Positions 15,947 to 27,519 of a DNA stretch of 64,000 nucleotides are shown in pieces. Source of the stretch: Pseudomonas sp. LS44 (GTDB taxonomy: Bacteria > Pseudomonadota > Gammaproteobacteria > Pseudomonadales > Pseudomonadaceae). Position numbers and translations under genes: made by a program. Location of the stretch: assembly GCF_024730785.1 (NCBI RefSeq), contig NZ_CP102830.1:620001-684000 (forward strand), read 5' to 3'. Position 1 is the first letter of the stretch, and every line of letters starts with the position of its first letter. The notes under the pieces are model-generated. The model did no database searches and had not been told where the DNA came from. It saw nothing but the letters and a program-made list of their open reading frames with translations.

Positions 15947-17303
15947 GACCACTCTGCCACCTGTAGAGCAGGATCTGCCGCGTGCCGAGCCAGTCAGTTT
16001 GCTCCAGGCTTTTCTGTTCTGGCTCAAACTCGGCTTTATCAGCTTCGGTGGCCCAGCCGGGCAAATCTCGATCATGCACCAGGAGCTGGTAGAGCGCCGG
16101 CGCTGGATCTCCGAGCGCCGATTTCTGCATGCCCTGAACTACTGCATGTTGCTGCCCGGCCCGGAGGCCCAACAACTGGCCACCTATATCGGCTGGTTGA
16201 TGCACCGTACTTGGGGGGGGGTGATTGCTGGGGTGCTGTTCGTACTGCCCTCGCTGTTTATCCTGATCGCGCTGTCATGGGTCTACATCGCTTTTGGGGA
16301 TGTGCCGGTGGTGGCTGGGTTGTTCTATGGGATCAAACCCGCCGTGACCGCCATCGTGGTGCAGGCTGCCCACCGCATCGGCTCGCGGGCGCTGAAGAAC
16401 AACTGGCTATGGGCGATAGCCGCCGCCTCCTTCGTCGCCATTTTCGCTTTGAACCTGCCGTTCCCACTGATAGTGCTGGGGGCCGCCGTGATCGGTTATT
16501 TCGGTGGGCGACTCGCCCCGCAGAAGTTCACCGTCGGTGGTGGCCACGGCGCGGCCAAGCAGTCCTTCGGCCCGGCGCTGATCGATGACGACACCCCGAC
16601 ACCGGAGCATGCACGCTTTCGCTGGCCACGCCTCCTGTTGCTGGCAGTGATAGGGGCGGCGCTGTGGGCATTGCCCATGGGTCTATTGACCGCCCTGTTC
16701 GGCTGGGAAGGTACTCTGACCCAGATGAGCTGGTTCTTTACCAAGGCCGCGCTGCTGACCTTCGGCGGTGCCTATGCGGTGCTGCCCTATGTCTACCAAG
16801 GCGCAGTAGGCCACTACGGCTGGCTGACCCCGACACAGATGATCGACGGCCTGGCCCTGGGCGAGACCACACCAGGGCCGCTGATCATGGTGGTGGCTTT
16901 TGTCGGTTTCGTCGGTGGCTATGTGCAGCAGGTGTTCGGTGCCGATCAAGCCTTCCTGGCCGGGGCCGTAGCCGCCAGCCTGGTCACCTGGTTCACCTTC
17001 CTGCCGTCCTTCCTGTTCATTCTCGCGGGCGGCCCGTTGGTGGAGTCGACCCACAACGAACTGAAGTTCACTGCGCCGCTGACGGCTATCACTGCCGCCG
17101 TGGTCGGAGTGATCCTCAATCTGGCGTTGTTCTTCGGCTACCACGTACTCTGGCCGCAAGGCTTCGAGGGGACTTTCGACTGGCCGTCGGCGCTGATTGC
17201 ACTGGCAGCGGCCGTTGCTTTGTTTCGCTTCAAACGCGGCGTCATCCAGGTGCTGGCGGCCTGTGCGTTGGCCGGACTGGTGATACACCTGCTGCAAAAC
17301 TGA
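15939..17303 (+). CDS. chrA: Chromate efflux transporter ChrA
   Basis: A 454-residue CHR-family membrane protein with two homologous halves, each with the CHR start signature: LGFISFGGPAGQISIMHQEL near residue 30 and KAALLTFGGAYAVLPYV near 270. About ten to twelve hydrophobic segments are present. It exports chromate from the cytoplasm using the membrane potential. It overlaps chrB and is followed within 11 bases by the rhodanese gene. Confidence 0.92.
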   Translation: MNETTLPPVEQDLPRAEPVSLLQAFLFWLKLGFISFGGPAGQISIMHQELVERRRWISERRFLHALNYCMLLPGPEAQQLATYIGWLMHRTWGGVIAGVLFVLPSLFILIALSWVYIAFGDVPVVAGLFYGIKPAVTAIVVQAAHRIGSRALKNNWLWAIAAASFVAIFALNLPFPLIVLGAAVIGYFGGRLAPQKFTVGGGHGAAKQSFGPALIDDDTPTPEHARFRWPRLLLLAVIGAALWALPMGLLTALFGWEGTLTQMSWFFTKAALLTFGGAYAVLPYVYQGAVGHYGWLTPTQMIDGLALGETTPGPLIMVVAFVGFVGGYVQQVFGADQAFLAGAVAASLVTWFTFLPSFLFILAGGPLVESTHNELKFTAPLTAITAAVVGVILNLALFFGYHVLWPQGFEGTFDWPSALIALAAAVALFRFKRGVIQVLAACALAGLVIHLLQN

Positions 17304-17313
17304 GAGGTGGAGG

Positions 17314-17640
17314 ATGAGCAGAATCTCGATATGCGAACTGGCGGAATGGCAGGCAGCAGATCGGACGTTCACCCTGCTGGATGTGCGCCGTAGCAGCGTG
17401 CGACTTGCCGATGCCAGAGAAATTCCCGACGCACTGTGGCGTGATCCCGCGGATGTCTTCACCTGGAAGGATCAGGTTCCACGGGACAGGCCAGTGATTC
17501 TCTATTGCGCCAAGGGGCATGAAATCAGCCAGGGCATCGCCGCCACACTAGAGGCCATGGGCCTGGATGCGCGCTACTTGATCGATGGTTTTGCTGGCTG
17601 GCACGGCGCTGGCCAGCCCACCCGGAGCCTATCCCGGTAG
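17314..17640 (+). CDS. Rhodanese-domain protein, chromate operon
   Basis: A 108-residue single rhodanese domain. The active-site loop is CAKGHEIS with catalytic Cys65, preceded by LLDVRRSSV, the usual CH2-like start. Rhodaneses move sulfur from donors to thiophilic acceptors. Rhodanese-type proteins (ChrE) occur in some chromate operons; that role is plausible here but is inferred from position. It lies 10 bases after chrA and 14 before the second ChrB-like gene. Confidence 0.82.
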   Translation: MSRISICELAEWQAADRTFTLLDVRRSSVRLADAREIPDALWRDPADVFTWKDQVPRDRPVILYCAKGHEISQGIAATLEAMGLDARYLIDGFAGWHGAGQPTRSLSR

Positions 17641-17654
17641 GCAGGAGGTGCTGC

Positions 17655-18107
17655 ATGAAGTGGATCACCCGCGAACGTCCGAAGATCGACCGGATCGCCT
17701 GCCCTTGGCTGATCGCCCGGTTTATCGATATGGCGCCGGAGTTTCTCTATGTGCCGAGTGGCGATGTGCTGCGTCTGGCGCGAGAGGAAGGCGCTACGCC
17801 TTACGATATCCCTGGTGTCGAGCTCACTCATGAAGGCGAGTTGTGCAGCTTCGATGCGCTCTTGAAGAAGTACCGACTGGATGAGCCGGCCTTGCAGCAA
17901 CTGGCGCAGATAGTGCGCGGTGCCGATACCTCAAGGCTCGATCTCACTCCTCAGTCGGCAGGGCTGTATGCCATCTCGCTGGGGCTGTCGCAGACCTTTG
18001 CCAATGACCACGACATGCTGCGCCACGGTCTAGTTATGTACGACGCCCTGTATGCCTGGTGCAAAGACTGCCAGGGCGAGTCGCATAACTGGCCGCCGCA
18101 GATGTAA
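17655..18107 (+). CDS. Stand-alone ChrB C-terminal domain protein
   Basis: A 150-residue protein matching only the ChrB.C half (KIDRIACPWLIARFIDMAPE; FANDHDMLRHGLVMYDALYAWC). It parallels the C-terminal region of chrB in the same operon but lacks the N-terminal half, and has four cysteines near conserved positions. A good ribosome site (GCAGGAGG) precedes the ATG. It probably acts with or instead of ChrB in chromate sensing or reduction, but the role is unproven. Confidence 0.8.
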   Translation: MKWITRERPKIDRIACPWLIARFIDMAPEFLYVPSGDVLRLAREEGATPYDIPGVELTHEGELCSFDALLKKYRLDEPALQQLAQIVRGADTSRLDLTPQSAGLYAISLGLSQTFANDHDMLRHGLVMYDALYAWCKDCQGESHNWPPQM

Positions 18108-18671
18108 TGCGACGGCCAGGCGCGGCCAACCACACAACACTGCCTGGACGTCAGGATTGAATGTCCGCCTCTGGCCGATAGCGGGCGATCGAAATTGCCA
18201 GCCAAACGGCCAGAAGCGGCGCGATCGGTAGTTGACGCCTAGCCCAATCGGCAGTGGAATGGAGCACGCGTCGGAGTGGGAGTCAGACCGCTCTATACCA
18301 ATCCGTAGCCATCCAGACCGCAGCACCAGCGCCAGCAGCCAAGGAGCCTGAAGGCCCTAGATCGCCTTTTTCCGGGAGCGGGGTGCCAGTGATGCACGTC
18401 GCCTGCGACAGAGCGGATCAAGATGAGCACCTCAGAAATGGTCCCCAAGGCGCGTGCCGACCGCCAGGGGGGGGAGTCGCTGCAGTAGGCCGCACGCCAT
18501 CTAGCGGACCCCGAACCCCTTCTTCAAATCGAACGCAGAAAAAACGGTGAATCTTCCCAAGGGTAAATCACCGCGAGCTTTTCCATACCTGCGCCAAGGT
18601 GTGGGTCAAAGTGTGGGTCGGAGATTAATGGTTGCGCGAAATCCTTTATTTATGCGGCTTTCAGGCAATAA
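18108..18671. other. Intergenic after chromate operon, eroded DNA
   Basis: No convincing gene. The segment 18160-18215 is a degenerate copy of an intergenic phrase with TCTGGCCGATAGCGG and CGGCCAGAAGCGG. A 12-base direct repeat, AAGGTGTGGGTC / AAAGTGTGGGTC, lies at 18597-18620. These may mark the edge of an inserted segment. Confidence 0.4.
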
Positions 18672-18696
18672 AAAAGCCGGCTTGTGGCCGGCTTTT
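18672..18696 (-). terminator. Rho-independent terminator of ppa
   Basis: AAAAGCCGGC (18672-18681), loop TTGTG, GCCGGCTTTT (18687-18696). Read on the minus strand, the stem is followed by a T-run (TTTTTTAT). It sits 17 bases after the ppa stop codon and could act in both directions. Confidence 0.85.
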
Positions 18697-18712
18697 AGGG
18701 GGTGGTTAGGGC

Positions 18713-19240
18713 TTATTTTTGGTAAGCCGCGACCGCCTTAAGAATTTCGGCGCGGGCCGCGTCGGCGTTGCCCCAGCCTTCGACCTTGACCCATTTGCCT
18801 TTCTCGAGATCTTTGTAGTTCTCGAAGAAGTGCTTGATCTGCTCGAGCAGCAGGGCTGGCAGGTCGGTGTATTCCTTGATGTCGACGTACAGCTGAGTCA
18901 GCTTGTCGTGCGGTACGGCGATCAGCTTGGCGTCGCCGCCGGCTTCGTCGGTCATGTGCAGCACGCCGATCGGACGGGCGCGGATTACCGAGCCAGGAGC
19001 CACCGGGTACGGGGTCACGACCAGGACGTCGAGCGGGTCGCCGTCGTCAGCCAGGGTGTGCGGGATGAAACCGTAGTTGGCCGGGTAGAACATCGGGGTG
19101 GCCATGAAACGATCGACGAACAGGCAGTCGGTGTCGTGGTCGATTTCGTATTTGATCGGCGCGTGGTTGGCCGGAATCTCGATGGCGACGTAGATGTCGT
19201 TCGGCAGGTCTTTGCCGGCCGGGACTTTGCTGTAGCTCAT
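18713..19240 (-). CDS. ppa: Inorganic pyrophosphatase
   Basis: A 175-residue family I soluble pyrophosphatase of standard length. The signature [10 protein letters not shown] is present, with [16 protein letters not shown] near the start and [13 protein letters not shown] near the end. It hydrolyses pyrophosphate to phosphate in the cytoplasm, pulling biosynthetic reactions forward, and is normally essential. A strong terminator follows; it appears to be a single-gene transcript. Confidence 0.96.
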   Translation of the reverse strand: MSYSKVPAGKDLPNDIYVAIEIPANHAPIKYEIDHDTDCLFVDRFMATPMFYPANYGFIPHTLADDGDPLDVLVVTPYPVAPGSVIRARPIGVLHMTDEAGGDAKLIAVPHDKLTQLYVDIKEYTDLPALLLEQIKHFFENYKDLEKGKWVKVEGWGNADAARAEILKAVAAYQK

Positions 19241-19315
19241 GGGCGACTCCCAATGGTTGGGCCAAAAAAGTGGGCGCGATTATAGGCACAATCCCCGCCC
19301 GTTACCACGCAATCG

Positions 19316-20134
19316 TTAGTCGTATTCGGCTGGGCGGTAATCGGGATGTTCGACCTGCAGACGCTGCAGGCGAGCCAGCGGATCTTGGCGGTAGAACTCC
19401 TTGAGTTGGGCGTATACCGCCGGATAGGCCTGTTGCAGCAAATCGGGCGCGGTGAAGAAATATTCGCTGGTGACGGCGAAGAACTCCGCCGGGTTTTCCG
19501 CAGCATACGGGTCGATCGGTGTTTCGGCATCTGCGTCCCGATCGAGCTGGGCATTGAGGTCGTCGTAGGCGCTCTGCATGGCTGTGGCCCAGTCGCTGAT
19601 GCGCATGTCGCTGTGCAGCGGCGGCAAGCCGTTGGCATCGCCGTTGAGCATGTCGAGTTTGTGCGCCAGCTCGTGAATCACCAGGTTGTAGCCTTCCCAA
19701 TCACCACTGCTCTGCACGCCGGGCCAGGCAAGGATCACTGGGCCGTGCTGCCAGGCCTCGCCGCTGCGTGCGTCGTCGTATTCGTGCTCGACACCGCTGG
19801 CGTCGCGGTGGCGTTGTGGGCTGACGAAGTCATCCGGGTACAGGACGATTTCATGGAAGCCACCGTACCAATTGAGATCGGCCAAGTGCAGCAACGGCAG
19901 CTGGGCTTGAGCGGCGAGGAATAATCGCCCGCTGTCGTCCAGCTCGACGCCCGGTAGCGCGCTCAGTTGTTTGCTGTGCAAAAACAGGACGGCGCGCTGT
20001 TGCAGGCGCAATTCTTCGCGAGCATCGAGGCCATCGAGAATCGGCAGGCGAGTACGAACCTCGGCCCAGCGCTGCGCATCGAGTGGATGACGGGCGAGGA
20101 TGCGTCGATGACGCCAGGCGCGCAGCGACCACAT
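19316..20134 (-). CDS. mtfA: Zinc-dependent peptidase MtfA (M90 family)
   Basis: A 272-residue protein with the zinc motif HELAH at residues 154-158 and a downstream ENPAEFFAVTSEYFF helix supplying the third ligand. In E. coli MtfA binds the repressor Mlc and so modulates the glucose phosphotransferase system; it also has peptidase activity. It begins six bases after the DedA gene ends, so the two are probably co-transcribed. The length and motifs match the family. Confidence 0.87.
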   Translation of the reverse strand: MWSLRAWRHRRILARHPLDAQRWAEVRTRLPILDGLDAREELRLQQRAVLFLHSKQLSALPGVELDDSGRLFLAAQAQLPLLHLADLNWYGGFHEIVLYPDDFVSPQRHRDASGVEHEYDDARSGEAWQHGPVILAWPGVQSSGDWEGYNLVIHELAHKLDMLNGDANGLPPLHSDMRISDWATAMQSAYDDLNAQLDRDADAETPIDPYAAENPAEFFAVTSEYFFTAPDLLQQAYPAVYAQLKEFYRQDPLARLQRLQVEHPDYRPAEYD

Positions 20135-20139
20135 GGGGT

Positions 20140-20805
20140 TTAGCCGGCCTGCTTGGCGTCAGCCGGCCGGGAAGGGCGGCGCAGGCGGTGATGCACGACG
20201 CTGGCAAGCATCGGCAGCAGCGACAGGCCGATGACCGCGATCACCATCAGCGAAAGGTTCTGCTTGATGAATGGCACATTGCCAAAGAAATAGCCGAGGG
20301 CTACCAGACCGCCCACCCAGAACACCGTGCCCAGCACGCTGAACGCGAAGAAGCGCGGATAGGGCATCTGTCCGACCCCGGCGACGAAGGGCGCGAAGGT
20401 CCGCACGATGGGCAGAAAGCGCGCCAGGGTCACGGTCTTGCCGCCGTGGCGGTCGTAGAACTCGTGGGTGCGCTGCAAGTAATCGCGGCGGAAGATCTTC
20501 GAGTTCGGGTTACGGAACAGTCGCTCGCCGGCTGTGCGGCCGATCACGTAGTTTGTGCTGTCGCCGAGGATCGCCGCGAGCATCAGCAGGCCGCCGAGGA
20601 GCAGCGGGTCCATGCCGCCGCCGGCGCACACCGCACCGGCGATGAACAGCAGCGAGTCGCCCGGCAGAAAGGGCATCACCACCAGGCCGGTCTCGCAGAA
20701 GATCACCAGGAACAGGATCGCGTAGATCCATGCGCCATAGTTGGCGACTAGCAGGTTCAGGTATGTGTCGAGGTGGAGCACTAGATCGATGAGATTGAAA
20801 TCCAT
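20140..20805 (-). CDS. DedA-family membrane protein
   Basis: A 221-residue DedA/SNARE-associated protein with the signature FCETGLVVMPFLPGDSLLF near residue 38 and ARFLPIVRTFAPFVAGV near 135. It has five to six membrane segments. DedA proteins support membrane homeostasis, and some act as lipid carrier recyclers. The start at 20805 (MDFNL) is chosen; a longer frame upstream begins with low-complexity residues. The mtfA gene follows directly. Confidence 0.88.
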   Translation of the reverse strand: MDFNLIDLVLHLDTYLNLLVANYGAWIYAILFLVIFCETGLVVMPFLPGDSLLFIAGAVCAGGGMDPLLLGGLLMLAAILGDSTNYVIGRTAGERLFRNPNSKIFRRDYLQRTHEFYDRHGGKTVTLARFLPIVRTFAPFVAGVGQMPYPRFFAFSVLGTVFWVGGLVALGYFFGNVPFIKQNLSLMVIAVIGLSLLPMLASVVHHRLRRPSRPADAKQAG

Positions 20806-21175
20806 GAGACGCCTGTAAGGGTGCGCAGCAGGAGAGATACGCGCAGCGGCGGCGCATGTCATAGCGGATAACCAGTATACGGTCCGACATGCGCCGGGGA
20901 ACTTCAGTTTGTCGCAATCTGTTACTTATCTTCCGGATGGCGCGCCGGCACGAAGCCTGCCCCGGCAGAGCCATGCAACCAGGGCGAGGGCGGTGGCCAA
21001 TGGCGCTGCAACCCGCGCAACACCGGCGATTGCGCGGCCTGGGACGCGGCGTGGATTTACCTGGATGCACGGCGTGCGCGTTGGTTGCGCCGCCGCTGAC
21101 CGGTTTAGAACGGAATATTGATTGCCGGGCGGGTGCGCGGATGATCGCGACACCCGTTCGGCCAGCGGTTGCCGG
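20806..21175. other. Intergenic, nothing recognised
   Basis: This gap lies between the DedA gene start and the 3' end of the GNAT gene, both on the minus strand. It should hold the DedA-mtfA promoter. No repeat or RNA gene was recognised. Confidence 0.4.
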
Positions 21176-21631
21176 TCAGTCGCCGTTGATCGGCAGCACG
21201 TAGTTCTTGAATTCGGAGTCTTCTTTGAATCCGATCGACTCGTAGACCCGGTGCGCGACTTCGTTGTCACTCTTGCTGGAGACGCGCATGCGCACGGCAT
21301 TGGTCTCTTTGGCCATCTTCTTGGCGGCCCCCAGCAGGCGGTCGGCGACTAGCTGGCGGCGCGCATCTTCGGCGACATAGATGTCGTTGAGGATCCACAC
21401 GCGCTTGAGCGACAGTGACGAAAAACTTGGGTACAGCTGACAGAAGCCGAGCAGCTTGTCGTCTTCGTCGGGCATGGCCAGATAGATGACCGATTCCTTG
21501 CGCCGCAGGCGCTTTTCCAGAAAGCGTCGTGAGGCTTCGGGGAAGGCCAGTTCGCCATAGAACTCGCGGTAGCGGACGAACAATGGAGTGAGCAGGTCCA
21601 GATGCTCCAGACTGGCTTGGATAATGCGCAT
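21176..21631 (-). CDS. GNAT-family N-acetyltransferase
   Basis: A 151-residue single GNAT domain. The acetyl-CoA pyrophosphate loop lies around VWILNDIYVAEDARRQLVAD, and the C-terminal beta-alpha segment is HRVYESIGFKEDSEF. It transfers acetyl from acetyl-CoA to an amine; the acceptor cannot be told. It stands alone. Confidence 0.83.
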   Translation of the reverse strand: MRIIQASLEHLDLLTPLFVRYREFYGELAFPEASRRFLEKRLRRKESVIYLAMPDEDDKLLGFCQLYPSFSSLSLKRVWILNDIYVAEDARRQLVADRLLGAAKKMAKETNAVRMRVSSKSDNEVAHRVYESIGFKEDSEFKNYVLPINGD

Positions 21632-21871
21632 GGAGGCCTCAGCGTCAGTGAATGGGCGACTTGCAGCGATGCAGGTGCTGTGCCAGCAGTCGCCAAGGGA
21701 TGCTGCCTAATGGATTTGGAAAGCGCAATCCAAGCGAGCGTTTGCTTGGGTAGTTTTCGCCCAGTCCACAGCAAGGCGCTGCAGTTGGCGTTGCAGGCGC
21801 GGATGACTGCCGAAACTCGGTGTTTCCGGGTGGGTTAGCCGACCCACCCCAAAGCTGGTTTCAGCGCCTTG

Positions 21872-21931
21872 GTAGGAGCGAGTTCATTCGCGATCCGCGG
21901 CGCCGGCTATCGCGGATAAATCCGCTCCTAC
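21872..21931. repeat. REP-like palindrome, GTAGGAGCG family
   Basis: Starts GTAGGAGCGAGTTCATTCGC and ends GCGGATAAATCCGCTCCTAC, forming a long imperfect palindrome of about 60 bases. Relatives lie at 52789-52851 and 59084-59150. Confidence 0.7.
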
Positions 21932-22068
21932 AAAAAAGCTACGTCAGAGTAGGCTGGCCGCAAGTGTTCCGGGCGAGACCATGCAACACGTAACCGGAAC
22001 ATAGCCATGGCAAAGCCCGGCGGCGGCTTATTCGTTGGCTGGCTACGCTTGGTTGCAGGCAACGATGG

Positions 22069-25000
22069 ATGGACGCGATGAGTAGAGGGACGCTGTGGCT
22101 GGCAATGGCGATTTTGGCAATCTGGGCGGGCAGCTTGCAGGCGGCGGAGCGTTTGCCGTTGAGCGCCCAGGAGCAAGCCTGGCGCGACGGTCATTCGCTG
22201 CTGCGGGTCGGCCTGGATCGCAAGGGCTGGCCACCGTTCGACATCATCGGCAGCAACGGCCGCTACTGGGGGATCAGCGCCGACTACCTGGCCATGCTCT
22301 GCGCGCGTCTGGACCTGCGTTTCGAGCCAATCTACTTCGACAGTTGGGACCAGGCGCTGACCGCCCTGCGCGAAGGTCGGGTGGATATATTGCCCTCGGT
22401 GGCGCAGACCCCGGAGCGCGCCCGCTACATGTTGTTCAGCGATGCCTATCTGATCAGCAACAGTCTGATCTTCGGCCGCGATGAAACCACCGACCTGCGT
22501 ACTCTCGAAGATCTGGCCGGCAAGCGTGTGGCCATCGAGCGTGGCTATGCTCTGCAGGAGCAACTGCGCCGTCAGGTGCCGAGCGCCCTCCTGATCGAAA
22601 CCCAGGATACCGAAGCCGCGCTGCGAGCGGTTTCCGGCGGGCGGGCGGATGCCTATGTCGGCGATCTGATCGCCGTCAGCTACCTGATTCGCCGCAATAA
22701 CCTGGTCAACCTCAAAGTGCTTGGCGAAAGCGGCCTGGCTAGCGGCGAGGTGCGCTTCGCCGTGCGCCGCGATTGGCCGATGTTGGCCGATCTGTTCAAC
22801 CAGGCCTTGGCCGATCTCAGCGATGCCGAGCGCAAGGTCATCGAAGCGCGCTGGTTGCCGCCGCTCAGCGAGCCGACCTGGCGCAATCTGCTGGAGATCG
22901 GCTGGCCGTACGTCCTCGGCTTGTTACTGTTGCTGGGTGTGGTGGTCTGGTGGAACCGTCAGCTGGCGGTGCAGATCACCGAGCGGCGGCGCGCCGAAGC
23001 CGAGGCGCAGGAGCAGCGCAGCACCTTGCAGGCGCTGATCAACGCGATTCCCGACCCGATCTGGTTCAAGGACAACGAGGGCCGCTATCGCGGGGTGAAC
23101 CATGCCTTCGCCCAACTGGTTGGCCGCCCGCGCGATGAATTGCTCGGCCAGCGCGACAGCGAGCTGCTGTCGCCGGCCGAGGCCTCCCGGCGTGACGACC
23201 TCGACCGCGATGCGCTGGCCAGCCGGCAACCGGTGGAAAGCGAATCGTGGTGGCGCGATGAAGGAGGGCGGCGGACGCTGCTGGCCACCGTCCGCGCGAC
23301 TTATCACGATGCCCAGGGTCAGCTGCTCGGCCTGGTGGGCGCCGGGCGCGACATCACCGCGCGCAAGGAAGCGGAGGCCGCCATGGAGCGTGCCAAGGAA
23401 CTGGCCGAAGACGCCGCGCAACTCAAAGCCGACTTCCTCGCCAACATGAGCCATGAGATCCGCACGCCGATGAACGCGATCATCGGCATGACCCATCTGG
23501 CCCTCGGCAGCGGCCTCAAGCCACGCCAACGTGACTACGTGGCGAAGATCCAGCTGGCCAGCCAGCATCTGCTCGGCTTGCTCAACGACATTCTCGACTT
23601 CTCGCGTATCGAGGCCGGCAAGCTGCCGCTCGAACGCATCGCCTTCGACCTGCGGCTGGTCCTGGAGAATCTGGTCAGCATGGTTGGCCAGCGGGCCAGC
23701 GAAAAGGGCCTGCAACTGCTCTTCGATCTCGAACCGCAGGTGCCTTGCCAGCTGTATGGCGATCCGCTGCGCCTCGGGCAGATCCTCATCAACTACGCCA
23801 ACAATGCGCTGAAATTCACCGAGTGCGGCGAGATCAACGTGCTGGTGCGCGTCGAACGCCAGGATGAGCGCAACGTGCAGCTGTTCTTCGGCGTGCGTGA
23901 TACCGGCATCGGCCTGAGCCGCGAACAGCAGAGCCGTCTGTTCGATTCGTTCCAGCAGGCGGACAGCTCGACCACCCGCAAGTACGGCGGTACCGGTCTG
24001 GGTCTGGCGATTTGCAAGCGGCTGGCCGAAGCCATGGGTGGCAGTGTCGGAGTGGACAGCCAGCCAGGGCAGGGCAGCCTGTTCTGGGCGCGCTTGCCAT
24101 TCGGCCTGGCCGAGCGCGCGGCGTTGGTCGAGACGGCGGGCCCGGCGCCGCAATTTTCCGGGCAACGGGTGTTGCTGGTGGAGGACAGTGCGTTGAATCA
24201 GGAAGTCGCCTGCGGCCTGCTGGAGGCGATGGGTCTGCGAGTCGACGTGGCCGAGAACGGCGCGCAGGCGCTGGAGCGTCTGCATGGCCAGGACGGCGAA
24301 GCCTACGCGCTGGTGCTGATGGACATGCAGATGCCGGTGCTCGACGGGCTGGCGACCACCCGGCTGCTGCGTCAGGAGCCGCGCTTCGCCGACCTGCCGG
24401 TCCTGGCGATGACCGCCAATGCCCGCGAGGAGGAACGGCAGCTTTGTCTGCAGGCGGGAATGAACGATCACATCAGTAAGCCGATCGAACCTGAAAGATT
24501 GTGGGCGGCCTTGATGCACTGGCTGCCGTCCGTCGTTGCAGAGTCCAGCGCGCCGGAGCTGGCGCAGTTATGGCAGTTGCCGGGGGTCGACATTGTCCGC
24601 GGCCTGCAGCGCATGCTGGGGCGGCGCGAGTTGTACGAGTCGCTGCTGCGCAGTTTTGCCGGTGCCTATCCGCCGTTTACCGACGAGCTGCGCCGTGCGT
24701 TGGCCGACGATCAGCGCGAAGTGGCCGAACGGCTGGTGCACAATCTCAAAAGCCACGCCGGAAGCCTCGGCGCCGAGGCGCTGCAGGCCAGCGCCGCTGA
24801 GCTGGAGCGAGCGATTTGCCAGGGCGAGGAGGCGTCGCGCCTGGAGGCGCAAATCATCGCGCTGGATGCCAGCCTGCAGGTGCTGCTGGCCGCGATCATC
24901 GCGCAATTGCCGACACTGCCAGCGGCAGCGGTGCAGGAGGTCGATGAAGACGCGTTGGCGACGCTCAACACCCGCTTGCAGCGTTTGCTGGCCGAGCACG

Positions 25001-25163
25001 ATCCACGCGCCGGCCGCTTGTTCGCTGAGCAGGTCGGGTTGCTCAGCGTGGCCTTTGCCGAGGACTTCGAGAGGATCGAGGTGGCGGTGCGTAACTATGA
25101 TTTCGATACGGCGTTGCAGGCGCTCGACGTGGCCGTGCAACGCCGCCAATTGAGGATGCAGCC

Positions 25164-25167
<4 letters not shown>
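22069..25167 (+). CDS. BvgS-like hybrid sensor histidine kinase
   Basis: A 1032-residue membrane protein. Domains in order: signal peptide, periplasmic SBP_bac_3 solute-binding domain (about 30-270), membrane helix (about 280-300), PAS domain (about 320-440), HisKA with H462 ([15 protein letters not shown]), HATPase ([12 protein letters not shown]), receiver with D752 ([13 protein letters not shown]), and a C-terminal Hpt domain with H891 ([13 protein letters not shown]). This is a complete four-step phosphorelay. The periplasmic domain suggests a small-molecule or amino-acid signal. Its stop overlaps the REC-HD-GYP gene start (ATGA), so the likely output is c-di-GMP degradation. Confidence 0.93.
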
Positions 25168-26363
<1,196 letters not shown>

Positions 26364-26469
26364 CTAGACGGTCATGCAGTCCGGCAGGAGAGGCTGGGCG
26401 CTGCGCGGCGATTGCCGTATAACGTGCGGCTCCATGAATTCCGGCATACGAGGACCGCGATAGCACCCG

Positions 26470-27360
26470 ATGAAGCCACCAAAACGCATTGAGCCACTGA
26501 TTGAAGATGGCCTTATCGACGAGGTGTTGCGACCGCTGATGAGCGGCAAGGAAGCCGCGGTATATGTCGTTCGCTGCGGCAACCAGTTGCGTTGCGCCAA
26601 AGTCTACAAAGAGGCCAACAAACGCAGCTTCCGCCAGGCCGCCGAGTACCAGGAAGGCCGCAAGGTGCGCAACAGCCGCCAGGCGCGAGCCATGGCCAAG
26701 GGCTCGAAATACGGTCGCAAAGAGCAGGAAGACGCCTGGCAGAACGCCGAAGTGGCGGCCCTGTTCCGGCTCGCCAGCGCGGGCGTGCGAGTGCCCAAGC
26801 CCTACGACTTCCTCGACGGCGTGTTGCTCATGGAGATGATCGCCGATGACAGCGGCGACGCCGCCCCGCGCCTCAACGATGTGGTGCTGGATGCCGAGCA
26901 GGCGCGCGAGTATCACGACTTCCTGATTCGCCAGATCGTCCTGATGCTCTGCGCCGGACTGGTGCACGGCGACCTCTCGGAGTTCAACGTGCTGCTCGAT
27001 CCGCAGGGACCGGTGATCATCGACTTGCCGCAGGCCGTCGACGCGGCCGGCAACAACCACGCGTTCAGCATGCTCGAGCGCGATGTCGGCAACATGGCCG
27101 CGTACTTTGGCCAGTTCGCTCCGGAGCTCAAGCACACTCGTTACGCCAAGGAAATGTGGGCGCTGTACGAGGAAGGCAAACTGCATCCGTTAAGCCCGTT
27201 GACCGGGATTTTCGACGAGCCGGAAGAGGCCGCCGACATCGACGCGGTGCTGCGCGAAATCGAGGCCACCCTGCGCGATCAGGAGCGCCGCGAAGCCATG
27301 CGCACCGCCGAAGACGCCCCGCACCGCGAGGTCGAACCGCCACCGCCATGGATGCAGTGA
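26470..27360 (+). CDS. RIO1-family serine protein kinase
   Basis: A 296-residue RIO kinase. The nucleotide-binding region is LMSGKEAAVYVVRCG, the catalytic loop is LVHGDLSEFNVLL (Asp as base), and the metal-binding site is IIDLPQAV. The C-terminal extension is acidic and ends PPPPWMQ. Bacterial RIO kinases are poorly understood. It is transcribed away from the HD-GYP gene by a separate promoter across a 106-base gap. Confidence 0.88.
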   Translation: MKPPKRIEPLIEDGLIDEVLRPLMSGKEAAVYVVRCGNQLRCAKVYKEANKRSFRQAAEYQEGRKVRNSRQARAMAKGSKYGRKEQEDAWQNAEVAALFRLASAGVRVPKPYDFLDGVLLMEMIADDSGDAAPRLNDVVLDAEQAREYHDFLIRQIVLMLCAGLVHGDLSEFNVLLDPQGPVIIDLPQAVDAAGNNHAFSMLERDVGNMAAYFGQFAPELKHTRYAKEMWALYEEGKLHPLSPLTGIFDEPEEAADIDAVLREIEATLRDQERREAMRTAEDAPHREVEPPPPWMQ

Positions 27361-27382
27361 CCTACGCGCACCCACCGCTGTT

Positions 27383-27487
27383 GTAGGTTGGGTCGGGACG
27401 CGCAGTCGGAGCGCAGCGATACCCAAGGATTGGACGAGCCGCCAAGAGGGATATCGTTGCGCTCCGGCTAGTTGCCCGCCCCATCCG
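27383..27487. repeat. Degenerate GTAGGTTGGGT-type intergenic palindrome
   Basis: Starts GTAGGTTGGGTCGG and ends CCCGCCCCATCC, with GCAGCGATACCCAAGG and GATATCGTTGCGCTCC inside. It is a diverged relative of the element at 53614-53706. Confidence 0.5.
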
Positions 27488-27519
27488 ACGAACTCGCTTG
27501 CCGCACCAATGCGCGGCTG

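Noticed and set aside
18254..18550. 98-residue open frame after the chromate operon
   Set aside because: Low-complexity Pro/Arg/Ser sequence with no start signal or homology.
18597..18620. 12-base direct repeat as an island boundary
   Set aside because: Only a tandem pair with no distant partner; not enough to call a target duplication.
22924..24519. 531-residue open frame antisense to the hybrid kinase
   Set aside because: Shadow of the real kinase; no motif or ribosome site.
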